Numbered from the stretch's first letter, positions 1 to 14,580 are shown. The stretch: DNA of 64,000 nucleotides from Melanocharis versteri (GCA_013397845.1 VZTG01004475.1:815505-879504), one strand, 5' to 3'. Notes: generated by a model not told the origin, from the letters alone. Made by a program: numbers and translations.

Positions 1-3000
1 ACAAGCCTCGGAGTGGCTGGGGTGTGGCATGTGCCAAACCACACTGGAATTAGGGCAGTGGAACCACGACAAAATCCTTTGGTTGGTGTGGGTTTGTGGG
101 TGTGACTGTGAGAAGTGTCCGATGGTTCCATCTGGGAAGGCCTGGCTGTCCATCCACTGGCACGGACACGGTCACCTGTCTCCAGAGGGATCCCTGGGGT
201 GGGGGCACCCAGGGCCCCTTCAGCTGCCATCCCTGGCCGAGGGACAGGAGGGGACAAAGAGTTTCTCAGATCTCGAGCTGGGCTCAGTTTGTTACCGAGG
301 AGATGTACGGTTTTTGGGTTTGGCTATTAACTGGCGGGTTACACATGAAAAAACAAACTCTGTAATCAAAATAAATTGCACTATGTTGTTTAGGCATGCA
401 GCTTCTGAGGTTTAATTGTTATCAACTACACTGATAAAAGCAAAACCCAAAGGAGAATTTTCTGTGTTCTCAGACTCTGTGTTACTCCTTGTGTATTTTA
501 TCTTGATCTAATAAGTTCCTCCTGTGTGAAGCTGTTGGTTAAAGTGAATTGCATATGGATTCCTAATAGAGATCTACCCAGCATCCAAAAAATCAGCACG
601 GTTAAATCAGGTTGAAATTTTTCAAGATGTTGTGTTTGGCATATTGCTCCTGCACCTTGTGCTTCTGGATCATGCTGTAATGCATATACAAATTAAATAT
701 AATGTTAATGGTTACTCCCAGGTGCTGCAAAGAAAAAGTAATTTAAATACTAGACAAGTAAATGTAAATTAAGATAAGGGTGCTTAAACAGTTTATTGTA
801 TTATTTGCTGCCCATGTTTTATATACATCGATTCAAACGATGGGTTGAGGCATGCACTTAATTTATTTAATGACTTCCTGCTGTAGCTGTGATTTTGCCC
901 ATGGGTGGCTTTCAGAGTGACAGCTTGGAAGGCAGAGAAAGGTTGTTTATCTTTTAACTCCAGGATGAGAAGTCAAAGGTGTGGACAGGCAGAGGTGCTG
1001 GCGATGATGCTGAGTGGTGTCTGCTTGGTAAAAATGGCTAATGAAGAAGTTTTTTATTGCCAGTTATCACCTTCAAGCATTGGGGAATTTTTTTCTGTGG
1101 ATGCAAAGGTAAGGCTGCTCCCATATTCATCTGCCTGGGGATGTGGCACATGCTGACAGCACAATTTAGATATATGTGAGCAAGTAGATTAATGAAGCAT
1201 CAGGAAAAAGTTCAGACATACCATCTTCTGAACTTACTTTGCCACTAAAAGATGAGATTGGCTGTCATAAATTGCTAATCTGAGCCTTCTAACTGTACCA
1301 ATTTGGTGCCTCTGCCTTTCTCTTCACTAGCTTAATGAAACAATTAAACGTGCTTGCTTGCCTCACATATTAAAGAATCCGTGTAATAAAACAACCAAAA
1401 AGAAAGAAAACCTTACATGATTCCCTGGATACCTGGATGTAAAGAAATGGCTTGGAATCTGATGTTTGTAGATATTTGCTTTGCTAAAACAAATACTTTC
1501 CATGTATGCAAAGTGCTTGTATAAGTTATGTAAACAATTTTTTTTCTCCTAATTTTACATGTTTGGGAAAAAAATGTTTAGTATGCTATAACTTTGTAAG
1601 AATGCTGCAAAAAAAAGGGTGGAGTGCTACAAGTTACTTGTAGAGTGCATGGCACATCTATATGTGAGAAAATTTTAGGAAAGCTTCTGATCAAAGTCAG
1701 AAAACAAACCTTCAGCATTCAAACAACACAATTTCAACATTCTAGGAAAATGAGGATTTTCTTTTGTTCCCGTGCTGAGGCCCCAGTTTGAATGAAGTCA
1801 GATCTGTGACCTGATACTTAATGTGCAATTTGAGGCCCTTGCCCTGGGTGGAAATCCTGCTGTTATTTAGCAGTAACCTGCTGCCCTTGAGGCACAGCGT
1901 CAGTTCATGTACAATGTATTTAGTGATGTGTTCTGGGTGCACTAAATAAGAATTTGATTTTCCATTAAAGACTTGTTGAGAACAGCTATCTTTCTGAAGA
2001 GCTTTTCACATCTGTTCTTATCTTACTATTTTAATTGTCTGGAGCTGTATCTGCGTGCCAAGATTCCGTTTTCTTTTCTGTAATAAATTCCTTTATGATG
2101 CTGCCGAATGCTGTTGTTCACATGGAATTCTTGGCTTCACTTGGTGATTCTAATGCCTTTTGGGTGAGCTTTGTCCATCTGATTGAGACTTAATAAAATC
2201 AGTAAATGTCTCTTTTTTAGTGTGTGGGTAATTTGCTTTTTAGAAAAGGAAGAGGTGGAGTCCAATGCTGTGTAGTGATGGTTGGCATAGTAATATTGTT
2301 GTTCCTTTAGAAAAGCGTTCCCTGGGCAGGAGACCAGAAGCAACAGTTTAGCTGTTATTAATCTCTGGAATATTTCTTCTCTTTTTGGCGTGATTTGCTA
2401 ATAGAGTGTTTCGCCTGAGTAACCAATGTCTTCTGAAGGAAAAAATAAACAGATTTGTTTATCTGTAGGAGCTTGTTGTGATTTTTCACTTCCTTTCTCT
2501 GTTTGTATTTATTATATTTTGTATGTAATGTATAAATATTGATATCTTGGCGAAAAGATTTTTACAAATAATCTTTTTCTAATGTAATTGTCTGTGTCCA
2601 TTTCTTTTTTTTTGCCAGATGATACTTAGCTGCTTAGCAGAATCCTCACACTTTCCTTTTGTATTACAAATGAATATCGTGGATATGCAGTTTAAAAAAT
2701 ATATTTTTTTCCAAGCAATTATAGATACGTTGTTCTTAAAGTAATGCAGGGAACCTGGAACTTTCGAAGATGATGAGAATGCAAGTGTAGCCCTTGCTGG
2801 TGTAACTGAGTTAATGCTCCAGAGATGTCTGAAAGGGGGGTGTGTGTGTGGGTCTGTCTCTTTACGGCTGATTCCAGTATTTGGTCCTTGGTTTTTCCCG
2901 TTTGTATCCCATAATGACAATTCTGCCCGTCCTGGTGAAGCACAACTCGTGTCCCACGTTGGAAGCTTTGCCATTCCTCCTTGGGGAGGAGGCTGAACAG

Positions 3001-6000
3001 CTGGAGATCTCCTTGACACTTGTCTCAGCTGTTCCCAGGAGTGAAAAGTAAAAGGCTGGAAGGATTTGGGTAGGAGGGGCATTATATTAGCTACAGGTAA
3101 AGGAATTTTGAGGCTAATTGAGCCTGGAAGAAGTGATCTAATCTCTCTGTATTTCTCCCTTGCTACAATGACTTCTGCAGGTTTCACTAGTCCTGTGTGT
3201 GAAAATCATTTTAAATGTCTCCATGTATGTAAGTTAATAATTAATTCTCTAAAATGTTTCTGTTCCTATTCTACATGGAAATTTTTTAGTAGTGGCTGGT
3301 TTTTAATTTTGTTCTTTAGTTGAACTTAGTATATGATCATGTCAAGTTACTTGTTGAAAGTCTCACTGATTTCCTTAGAGTTCCTGCCAGTTTCTAAATG
3401 TTAATGTTAATCTTTTGGTAGTAGGAGCTTCTTGCTCTGCAGCTCCCTAGATTTTTGTTCAGGTAAGAGCAAGATAAATTCCTCAAGTAATAAGATGAGT
3501 TTATATGTTATTGCATAGGTAATGGATTTAGTTACTCTGATGATGAAGTAAGTATTTCTCTTACTGTACATGGTTTCAGCAGAAAAGATTAGAACTGGAC
3601 TAAATTATAAACGACTGCTGTTAAATATTTCTGTGGAGATAATGCAGGTTCTTGACCTGCTGGTTTATTTGATAGGGAATCTGGACTCATTCCTGAGTTT
3701 GCCCTGAAAGTTCCTCTGAGCAAATAATCTCTCTTAATTTGCCTTTTCTAGAGAAAATGAGAAATAATAATCTTCTCTTGGATAGAACCTGGTATTTACC
3801 AATATTTTCTTTTTGAGAAGAAAAATAGATTTTTGTTGTCTGCTTACACTTTTAAATTACTGTGCTTGTAAATTACTGTGGAATTGCTACAGTAAATTAC
3901 TGCACTATAAAATACTGCTTGTTGGTGGCTCGGGAAGATTTTTTTAGTGTACATGCCGCACTTAAAAGATACTGTAACATAAATCAAATTTATTTGAAAG
4001 GTATTATTAGGTTTTGTGTACTCTGTATGGAATAGTAGTGTATCCTTAGCAATGATTACTCATAAATCCCACAATTATTCAAAGAATAGCCGCACGATTA
4101 GAGTAGCACTGACTGTGTTATCCTGTGTTATTACAACAGTATGGAAGCATTTTAATAATAACAAGGGATTTAATTGGTATAAAGACTTATTTGCAGAATG
4201 CTAAACACTTTGGTAAGCAAGGCATTTGAATTGTGCATTACAGGCACCCGGAGTATTATCAGCTAATTAGGAATGAAGGGGTATATGTAGTGTTAGCAAA
4301 GGCTCTTTGACTTCTGCACAGTTGTTTTTCAGTATTAAAATGGCTGGAACAATGATTATAAGTTTTATGTGACTTTAAGTATGGTTTATTACCTTCTGTG
4401 AAGAGTTTCTAAAACATACTTTTAAGCAGTTTTCAGGGAACAGTACACTATTAAATTTTGCAGTGAAGGTACTGATCTACAGCTAGAAAATAACGTGGAA
4501 GTGTTTACATCGTAATAGAATGGCATAAATATTTAATTTGTTTCTAGGAAAAGCTGTTTGTTTATCAGCAGCTGTATTTTGTCAGGTGGTGAGAAACTAT
4601 GAATTTAGGTTGATTGGTCCAGGTAAAGGAGGAGAAGCATTAATGGGAGTTGGGTACCTTGGGGAGTTCTTCATTATTAACCTGCCAGTTTTAAATTCCA
4701 TCTGTAACGTACTAATCAAATGCTTGTGACAGTTTAAGCTTTATTGTCCCCTTTAAACCTCTTCAGAAGGAGGATTTCCTCTGAAATCTGGCTGTTTCTT
4801 GCCTAGCTGTTAATTATAACTAGTGACATACCCTGCTAGTTTCCCCTTCCTTTCAGGCCACTGTTGTCTGCAGGCTTCTTTTGCTTCAAGGCTACAGTAT
4901 TTTATCCTCTCTCCTTGCTGTTCCTCACTTTGCTTTGAAATTCTTGGCAGAAATGGTGGCCCACACAAGTATTTTATCTTTTGTTCAAACCTTTGCTTGT
5001 TTATGACCAGTCAGCTGTCAAAACCCTGTTTCTGCTGGTGAGCTACGAAGTTATCCTCGCTGGAGGCTGAGTTTATTTTTCTGAGGAATTAAATATGTTA
5101 TCGTATAGGTGTGGTGTTGTTGAAAGCAGCTAAAAATATATTATTAATGCTTCACAGAGGAGGAAGACTGTTGCTAAGCAGGCCAGGGTGGATTGTCATT
5201 TTGTGATTAAATACCTTTTTCTCTGCAAGTGTTTGTGTGAGGCTCAGAGGTGACTGTGCTCACCCAGGGCAGCACAGGCTGACACAGAGTCCTTGTTGTC
5301 ACCCTTTCAGCAGTGCAGAAGGGACACTTGTGAATGAATTGGCTGGAGAGATGTGTGCCACTCTCCTTCCCACTCAGAACCTGGCTTGCTGGAGCCAGCT
5401 CCCTAAAATCAGGCTCCAGCAGTGCCCAAGGGATGACTGTTTAGGAGACAGAGGGGAGAGCACGTCCCTTCTCCCTGCTTCCCAAACCAGATGTGGCTTT
5501 CTGGGGAAAGGCCCCAAAATCTCTCAGGGTCTGAAAAGCTGTGGCATTGCACCAGGGCTGACGGCTGGGATTGAAATCCTGTGCTGGTTTTGTTTTTTTT
5601 TTCAAAAAGGGCTTTCTCCTCCAGAGCTTGTGCAATAGTAGTGCCTCAGTACCTGTTGTGGTGCTTGAGCCTCACATTAAAATGTGCATTTACCCTAAAT
5701 TAGGTAGATATTAATGTAACAGACCGATTTTGTCCTCCAGTATGTTTATTGTACCTTTACACAGAACAAATTAACTCCAAATGGCAGAGTCCCCTCTTGC
5801 CGTGCTGCTGGCAGGTTATTCACTGGTTTGTCTGAGAGCAGTGTCAGGAGCCCCTGACTTCCCCTTGCCTCTCCCAAAAAACTCCTTCCCTTATTAGACT
5901 GAGTTGGAATGCTTATGGGGGGAAATGTTTCCCAAGCACAGCTGAAGGTAAAGGCCTGGCAGTGGGATGTTGTGAAATCACGCTGCTGGCAGACCTGGCA

Positions 6001-8090
6001 GGGAAAGGATCTCACCCATTTAATGTTTTTTTTTTCCCTCTTCCAGCTGTTAGAATGCCAGCTTTCCAGGGCATCGGGATACAATTTGCTTATCTAATAT
6101 CTGTAATTAATGTGTGAGCGCAGTAGTGCTGTAAAGATGGAGAATGATGAAAGGCAATAAGGCATTTTATTTCTGTTATATTTTGTACTCTCCAGCCAGA
6201 TTATTGTTAACCCCAGATGTTTTATGACTTTTTGATAATAGCACGGGGTGTTTTATTCTTGGTATTAATTGGAGTTACATTTTCTAATGTAGAAATTCAT
6301 TCTGTCCTTCATTAAATAAGCTAAAATTGCCCTATTTGTCAGTTTATGGTTCTAACAGCTCTTCATTTTTTCAGAGTTGTGTAGGAGGAAATTCAGATTT
6401 ATTGTCCTATATGCTGCCAGTCTGGGACAGGCAGAATTCGAGAGGAGAAACATCACAATCTCACAGCTCAGCATAAAGATAGAAAATAATTCCAAGACCA
6501 GTGATTTTTTTCCTGTTTTGGTTGAAGAATTTATTAAATGGAAGTACATGAGAGAGTTTTAAAAGAAATTGATTTCCTTACTAACAGTGTTTTCTTGCCC
6601 TAATAAGAGTTTAATCATATTGGTGGGAAACAAAATTGATGAACCTTTAACATCAGATGGTACAGAAATAGTGATTAGAAACCATTTGCCTACAGCTTAG
6701 AAGACAAAAATTTAGATTAAGCACAACTGAAACATTAATTTGATCTAATTCTGTTGAAGTCAGGGGGAAAATCTGCTGCTGTAAAATTAATCTTACTCCT
6801 CATTTCCAGTTATGAAAAGAGTGAAATAATGTCAGTATAATTCTAGTTTAAAAGTCATCAATACACATTCTTGTCCTTTGTACCTGATGCAAGCGTACCT
6901 CTCATTTAGGAAATGTCCTCCTCCTCCTGTCGTGTCGCTTGCTTTCTGCCATTCCTTATCAACAAAACTGTCCAGATTTAGCTTCCCAAAGCCAAGGAAG
7001 TGAGAGCCCAGCAGTCAAAAGCCTGCTTAGAAGAGAATTTAAAAAAAAGACAAAAAAGGCATCTCAGCTGCTCTATGGGCTTGAGCAGGAAAGCAACCAT
7101 GGCCTTGGAGCTGTTTCCTGCAAGAAATGGAAAAAAAATAAAAGGTCAATTTGTGCACAGTTGTTTTGCTTTCCAGCCAGGATTCTGGTCTGGGCATACA
7201 AACAGTTTGGGCTTGAACTCAGGTTGCCTTTTCCCCCTCATCCCTTTCCCCCTGATCTCCATAAACCATGGCTGAAGGAATCATTTGGGGAGTATGTCTC
7301 TCCTGCTGGTGCTCCTGTGCATTGTACAACTACTCCAGTATTCACTGTTCTGTTAGAAGAAGTGCTTTGGGGTTTTGTTGGGGGGTTTATTTTGAGATGC
7401 CCTTGCCCATTGAATCAAACACTTGCTGGATAGGAAGGGCACTCTCATTTAATAGCAAATTCATTTCTAATTCGGTTCCCGGCTTCCAAAAATAACAACA
7501 AATTAACTAGTTCAGTCTCTGAACCCAAATTCTGTTACTGCCTCCTTCACTGTGAAACACTAGAATGGGAACTGTTCCAACTGTTCCAACAGTCTCCTTC
7601 CCAAACTGTTTAGAGCCACCCTTAACAGAGTTTGGCCACTAATTGGTGACCTTTCCTTGAAGAAGTCCAAGGAGAGACATGGGGTGTCTGATAAACCCTT
7701 CAGACTGGATTTGTATTCCTACTACCCGCAAGACCAAATATCACAGTTAAGTCACTTTGTACTTCTATCGGCACCAGGGATCAGGCTGGTTGATTGGTTC
7801 TTCTTTCCAACTTATAACTGGTAAGCAATAAAGTAGTTTCATTTAGGCCAGATAGACTGAGGTAGGCAGGTTTTTCTCTTCTGTTTCAACTCCCCACTGC
7901 CAGTCCCAGTTCAGCAGTTCCCTGCTTGCGTGTATCTGGGCTGAGCCTCCCGTGGTTTTCACCAGAATTGCTGATTTGCTGAGAAAAATATCTGCTTCTA
8001 GAAACTTCATCATTTAACTGTCATCCTTCTAACACCTGATTTGTATTCACTTAGGAGCTTGTTCTGGGCTGAAGTATTGCCATGGAGCCT
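1..8090 (+). other. AT-rich intronic sequence (5' part of the window)
   Basis: No exon, RNA gene or clear transposon was recognised here. The sequence is AT-rich with short homopolymers, for example T runs near 2608 and 6026 and an A run near 7040. A short TG run lies near 2840. The strand is inferred from the NAALADL2 exon at 43.9 kb, on the assumption that this is one of its upstream introns. A moderately GC-rich patch at about 5240-5560 has open frames on both strands but no recognisable protein. Near 3840-3910 a short motif (aaattactg) recurs at irregular spacing. It is too short and irregular to call a tandem array. Confidence 0.6.
2579..3187 (-). other. Unrecognised 202-codon open frame, probably chance
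   Basis: This minus-strand frame stays open for 202 codons in AT-rich DNA, which makes it one of the two longest open frames in the window. The translation matches no family I know. It has no signal peptide, no membrane helix and no repeated domain. The middle part (plus-strand 2810-3010) is more GC-rich than its surroundings, which partly explains the lack of stops. No convincing splice sites, CpG island or poly-A context mark it as an exon or retrocopy. It is listed only for its length, and I do not claim that it codes. Confidence 0.12.
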
Positions 8091-8109
8091 TAGGAGATCC
8101 AGTTTGTGA

Positions 8110-8620
8110 CAGCTTTGTGAGAGACGCGGGCGAGAGCTGGAGTGTCACCCAGAGTCCGGTACAAGGCAGATAAGCCTTGGCGTAGCCTCCCAAAGGCCTG
8201 TTCGTTGTGTGTCGAGGACAGCTGTGGTGCTGGGGGAGGAGGTTCTGAGTCAGCCCTTCCTTGCTGTAGGACGTGTGGAGCACTCCCCGAGGTGAGGGTG
8301 GTGTGGGGTGATCCCCCAGCAGCACAGCCAGGCCTGCTCCGTTCCCGTGGCCGTGCAGGGCGCAGGAACTGCCCGCATTTGCACGAACGAGGAGTTACTT
8401 TCTGAAGCAGGGCAGGGCTTTGCTGGCACCCCCGGCTCGGTTCCCCTGTGTTCCTGGAGCTCAGGGCAGGTGGCTGGGGGGTCGCCGTGGCTCGGAGCTG
8501 CGGGTGACACGCGGATCTGTGGCAGCTCTGTTGTGTCACGGCGCTGGCAGCGCTGTCGCGGTGTCTTCATTAGTGTTTGCGGTGTGCGCGGCGTACTTGC
8601 ATGCTAATGTGTGATTCCTG
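8110..8620. promoter_or_regulatory. CpG-rich block, candidate CpG island / alternative promoter
   Basis: Within otherwise AT-rich, CpG-poor intron, about 510 bases become GC-rich (roughly 60% by eye). They hold about 33 CpG dinucleotides by hand count, in clusters such as gacgcgggcg near 8123 and gtgcgcggcg near 8584. The estimated observed/expected CpG ratio is around 0.65, close to the usual island threshold. Open frames on both strands (for example 8142-8405 plus and 8090-8539 minus) follow from base composition and encode nothing I recognise. No TATA box or initiator is obvious, which is usual for CpG-island promoters. It could be an alternative NAALADL2 first exon, a non-coding RNA promoter, an orphan island or an old GC-rich repeat. 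The edges are approximate. Confidence 0.45.
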
Positions 8621-8639
8621 AAGGTCAGGCTCGGGAAAG

Positions 8640-11600
8640 ATTGGTGTGCCTACGTTCACAGACACTATTACGAGTAAAAGCCAGGCAACAGGAGCAGTTT
8701 TCGCAGTGCTGGCTTTTTACAGACTCAGTGCTGTTGTGTTTGTGTGCGAGTTGTGTGACAGCAGCAGTGGTGCGCAGGCAGTAATGCAGATCTGAGATGT
8801 GCTCTCTAATGCCAAGGCTTTCTGTTGATGACATCTGCCATCCTGGTTAACAGGAGACCTTTATTATGTATCTGGTTTGGTGATGAAAATCCGTGGAGGA
8901 CTCGCTGCGTGAAAAAGCTGTGCCACATAATGCTGTCAGATAGCTTCACCCAAATGGATGCTTTTCTTTTTTTTTTAAGACACGTTTTTAAACATAAAAC
9001 AAATATATTGCTGTAATAGAGCAGTGCAATTATTCATCTGTGGATTGCATTTATTACATAATTCCTTTAAAGGGAAACCAATTATTTGATTGTTCTCACC
9101 TACCAAAAAATATCAATTAGCATGCCAGACTAATTAATCTTCTAAAAGGTAATAATCAAATACAGCACATTTCCTCCCATAGGAAGACAGTACTTCTAAA
9201 GGTCACCATTTAGCTGTGCACCTCCTTTTATTGCACTTTCTCTCAAAAAAAAAAGAGGGGGGGGAAGGAGGGGTTGTATGATGAGAACTCAGTTCTCTCT
9301 AATGCTTAATAAACTTAACCTTTATCATGGTATTGAACTTGATGATCCTGCATGAAAGAGGAGTGCATGCTGCTTTAGAGGCATTTGTGCTGACTGTTAG
9401 TTAATCATTTTTATTTGCTTTATGGATCCGACATGGAATATTTATTAAAATTCTTCAGAGCATAGTAAATATGAGGAGAGGTTAAAGCAGCAGAAGGAAG
9501 AAGGATGGTTCCTCTGAGAAGAGGGGGTGTGTGGGTACCAGTGACTGTAGGGGATGCATGTTGACCACAAAAAGATCTCCTGAGCAGTCATCCTGCTGTC
9601 TGATTCTGGACATAACTTCTTGAGGTGCAGATAATGCAAAGTATGTGATTTATACCCTTTTTTTTTTGGCCTAGGTTTCTCCACTGTAATAAGTGGTTAA
9701 AGAAATTTGTCGCAATTTAAAATAAATACTGAGTATTTTCTGCTTGCATGGTCATATTAGGAAGTGTGTGGGAAAACAATCATTTTGAAAAGGAAAAAAA
9801 AAGAATAAAAATATAGTACTTTGCAAAGGGGTATTCTCAAAGCCCATCAAATTCAAAGCTTTCAAATTTCATCTCCAATCAGGCATCGTTTATTGCTGCA
9901 TTGTAAGGAGTTAAGTATCTTTTCTCAAGCAGACTATAATTCTTCATCATACATGGTATGCTAAGTTGCTTTAGGAGGTAACTAGAGAATGAATTTTTTT
10001 TATTGCTGATCCTGAAGTAGTGCCCAGAAATTCATAGGTTCCATAAGTGTTTCTAAAGATCCATTAAAATCACCCTAACCATGACGGATGGCAGGATGCT
10101 CTGGTTTACGTCATGCTCCTCATCTGTACTAAAATTAAGCTCTTGTTTCCTTAATTGAATATTAAATTTATTTTATTCCTCTGTAGACTAGACTTTTAGC
10201 AAGTATAAATCTCACTTTTATTTGCAACAGGTGCTAATCTTGCTCAAAATACATACCCTTACTGTGGTTCTTTTCCTAAGAGATTTAAGCACCTTTGCCA
10301 CACGGTGCTGATTGTGCCAGAAATGGGATCCCTGTAGACTGAAGTGAAATGTGGAAAACCTGAGTTCCTGCTGGCAGGTTGGCTGTGGGGTGGTGCTGTC
10401 TGTGCAATATTAGGGGTTAGGGTTCTGCTCCTCAGGGTTGGACCATCACTTGGAGCTGAGCAGAATATAAAAAGTAGGAGATAACTTTTTTTCTCATCTC
10501 TTGGTTCTGTGTTTTTCTCAGAGAAGGCAAAGCCAAGTGCTGCTCAGAAAACAGAGAAAATGCACTGGAGGTGACACTGGTGTTTACCAGGCAGGGATGG
10601 AAATAGGACATGACAAAGATAATAAATCCCCTACAATTTGGTGCCTTTTCTGTTCTGCCTCTGGTTTCAGATCTATTTTTGTCTTTTTCCCGACTTGTTT
10701 TTCTTTTCCATGATGCTGGTATGTGTAGCAATCAACATCCTAGATCAAGCATGTCTGTTCACTACCTCAGGGACCCATGCCAGCATCACTGTTTTTGGTC
10801 TCCTTGGGCTGGGAAGTGAGGGCAGGGCTGGTGCCAGCAGTGGAGGAGCCCTGTGTCCCCTCAGTGTGCAGCACAGCCTGTCACTGCACCAAGAGCTGAA
10901 ACAGCTCCCACCAGCAGCTCTCTGACGACGCCCCACCTCTGAACTTGTTCGAGGCATGTCAGTCATTTGTAATATTTGACTTGCTTGTCAGTCAGTGCCA
11001 GCCTTCCCAGATAATGTGAAGTGGGGCTGGAAAGGCTCCTTCACGTTAAAGCCTCTTTAGTCACTGACAGTTTTGGTACAGAAAACATCCATCAGCGTCA
11101 CTGGTGGGAGGAAGCTGTGCTGTCTCTGTCAAATTCCAGTGCTCCTGATTATCAGATTTGGTTGTTCTTGTTGTTGTTGTGTTCGTATACTCCCCCAGGA
11201 AACCCACGGGATCACTCGTCTGACACTGTGTTGGCTTCCAGGGACATAATGTATAGCTTATTCCCAAAACTGTAAAGTCTGATGTTTGCTCTCCAGGAGC
11301 AGCAAGTGTCTTCAGAAGTCAGAAAGCTGCTTTCGGGCTGAGTTTATTTCCCTGAGAAATATATGTACAAAACTTTTTGCTACCTTGTGTGCACCTTTAT
11401 AGATGAAGTAAAATGTGCTGGCAATCGCTGCTTTAATTTTTGTGTGGGCAGCTGTTACATTTATATAAGTATTACTCCTTTTGAGAAATTGCTAGGAGAT
11501 ATAAAAGTTTTAAGTTCTTTGCTGGAACATAATTCTGGCTTTCATAAAAGCCTGAATTTCCCAGCCCATCAGTGTGCTTTGCCTGTCACATGCTCGAGCA

Positions 11601-14580
11601 TGTCTTGCTGCTGCTCTTACAAATCCAACTCTTCTGCAGCCACCAGCTGACAGCAAGGAGTCGATTACTAACAGAATAAATTTAAAATAAAACAAAATCA
11701 AAATGCAAAGCCTCCATCAGTTGAGCTTTTTTGTAGAAACCAGGGAGAATAAACGGTAATGGCTGTCTTCAGTGAGGTCATCTGTCAAATCCCAAATTGC
11801 CCGTTAAACAAACTTATTATTTCTGGCCAGAGGGATAAAAGGAAACATGGAAATGTCTCTGTTTTGGATATTTGAATGTGAGCAATACTGCCAGCCCCGA
11901 GGAGTGTCCTGTGGCTATGAGGGACTGCCTGAGGTAGCCACTAACTCTCCTGCTATACGGAAAACTCCTTTTTTTGTAATTTGGAGCCTGTTTGATGGGT
12001 TATAATTGCTCTGTGGACCATTCCCCCAGTCCAGGTGCTGGGAAAGGGCTTCTCCAGTGGCACAGCTCAGAGCTGCTGCCCTGCAGGGTTGGTCTGGATT
12101 CCCCATAGGCAGATCTGCAGGGAGCTGCTGAGACCCTCTCCTTGTGCCTCACTCTGCCACCCCCTGCTCTGGGCAGCAAATCCCCCCTTCTTAAACCCAA
12201 ACAAGCAAAAAAACCAGCCTCCCCTCCAAAAAACCCAATAAACCAAACAATAATAATAGCAATTAGAAAATAAAACAAAACAAAATCAACCAAACCAAAA
12301 GCAGCTCATACCCACCGTCTCCAAAGCAATGGGAGACCCTTACAGAATCCCATTTTCCACCATTTCTTCATATGCTGAAGAGATACTTTTTAAGGATATA
12401 GGAATATATCCTTGTCTGAATGTGTGTGACTTCTTGTAGGTGTGTTAAGTGTGAAACCCTCTGTATTAAAAGGAGATTTAGAGGTTTAGTGTTGAGGTTG
12501 CCTCCATTAACTAAGAAGGCAATTTTATTGGACGTGTGAAAGAGTTAAAATGTTAATTGCCATGTTTGAAATGTTGTATTTTGCCTACTAGATATTTGGA
12601 TATTCAGTTAAGTTGCTGTATAGTAAATATTAAAGGTATGTCATTAAACTTAGCATAACTCACCATGTCCAGGTTTTTTGCTGGAAAAGGGACGTATTTG
12701 TCAGAGGGAAAACTGTAAAATATGAAGAATTTCTTTGTGATTTTGTAATAAGGGAAGGAAAAGCTGTTTGCATGCAGGATATCCTTTCTCATCTGCTGCA
12801 AGTATTTTATACACTTCTGGCTGTAAGTCAACAATACCTTTCCATGGCTTGCTACTTCTGTGAATAATCAGGGAACAGTCTCTTTTGCAGTAGGTTTGAT
12901 TTGATAAGATTTGGTACTGGAATAATATTACAGCTTGCAAATATTTCAGTCAGCTTTAATACAAAGTTTTATACTATGCTAGAATGAAGCCACTCTCTGA
13001 AATAATTTTACATCATGAGCAGTTCTAAATGAAAGTACTTGCAGATTATTTCCATCACTTATGTGTAGGAAAGAATCTATTTCTGCCTAAATAATATTTA
13101 AGTCCATTACCTTAGGAGAAAACAGTAATTTCAAGGTTTAGCACCTGAGTGGTGCTGAACTTTAGTGGTGGTGATAGGGATTGTTATCCAAGTGCTGCCT
13201 TCTCAGGAGAAACCTTGCTCCAAACAAAGCTTGGGAGCCTCACTAAAAGGACCTGGATGGGCACAGTCCAACACACTGAAGGCTGATGATGCAGCAGCTT
13301 GGCTTGCCCAACTTTTGGAAGATGATATAAATTTATTTAAATATATTTTTGTACGTATATATGTGTATATGTGCACACACCTATTTCTGATACGTGTATT
13401 TATAAACATGCAGTATCCCTTCTTACAAAGGCAGCCATAGTGTGGCCACTCACAACCCAAATTGTTGCCCTGGAGGATTCAGAGATCTGGGAGCTTCCCT
13501 TCTCCATATGCTGCTCCTGCAGTGCAAACCATCTCAGTTTGGAGTGGCTTTCCTGTGTGCTGCCTTGCAGATCTGATGTGTTTTGTTTTTATAGGTCAGA
13601 CAATTTGTGAGTGAAAGAAGTGCTGGGCAAATACCAATCCTTTAAATATCTTGGGATTGACGCTGCCAATGTTCAGAGGAAGTTGGTTGAATCGTGATTA
13701 TAGTCATTGGAAAAATGAGCAAACAATGCAGCCCCCAGTTATAAAATTATCTGAGTTCATGTGAACATGTCTGAATTGAGATGAAGAAAGATAGAATTTG
13801 TGCGTGTGTTTCGGTCTTTATTGCTATGGAATTAAATAAAGTTATTGGCCTCAAGATCTTCGGTTCACATTGAGCCTCTGAATTTTGAGCCTGGGGTTTT
13901 TTGTCTGAGTAGGTCATGGAAAATAAATACCTATTTACATTTATAACTTTTTAAATGTCATTTGATTTATGTAACAATTACTGGGAGAAAAACAATACTT
14001 TTTTCTTAGGGTTATTTCTTTATTTTCTTCTGTGAAAACTGAATCCTTAGAAAAAATTCAACATACGGCATTAGGAATATCTTGGTTTCCAGATCTTTCT
14101 TTTGACATTTGCTGTTGGCTTCTGCAGAAACATTTCATGCATGTTCTAGAAATTTGCCTTTAAACTTGGTGTACTGCTAGCCCTGAGAGGATTTAGTGTG
14201 GTGCAAGGCTGCCAGGTAACTTGGGCTGCCACTGCAGAAATAGCAAATTGCATCTCTCCAAGGCTTCTGCTCCGTGGGGTTGGTACTGGAACGAGAACTG
14301 AACAAATATTAAGTCATGTCAAGTGTGGAGAAACTTAATTTGGCAGTGCAGTTTTGATTTGACAGTTGGCTCTGGAAATGTGGCTTTTTTTCCTTGCTCT
14401 TGTATTAAATCTTCAGGCCTGGTCTTCAGATGTTAATCTAGATTTTGTCTCTGCCCCTTGTTTCTGAAGTGTTAAGTCACATTTGTGGGGAACACCAAGA
14501 TCTGCTGAGTAAAGAATGGCAGATTTAGCGTATTTTGGGTGGTGGAGGCTGTGTGAGCAGTCTGCCAGCCCCCCTCTGTG
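8640..14580 (+). other. AT-rich intronic sequence between CpG block and minisatellite
   Basis: No gene or clear mobile element was seen. There are simple-sequence patches: an A/G run near 9246-9270, a T run near 9658, a GTT run near 11165 and an A/C-rich stretch at about 12205-12300. Near 10410-10425 two imperfect telomere-like hexamers (ttaggg) sit side by side, too few to call an interstitial telomere. The small open frames are short, overlap on both strands and show no recognisable domains. Confidence 0.55.

Noticed and set aside
10405..10430. Telomere-like ttagggg / ttaggg pair.
   Set aside because: Only two imperfect units are present, too few for an interstitial telomeric repeat.
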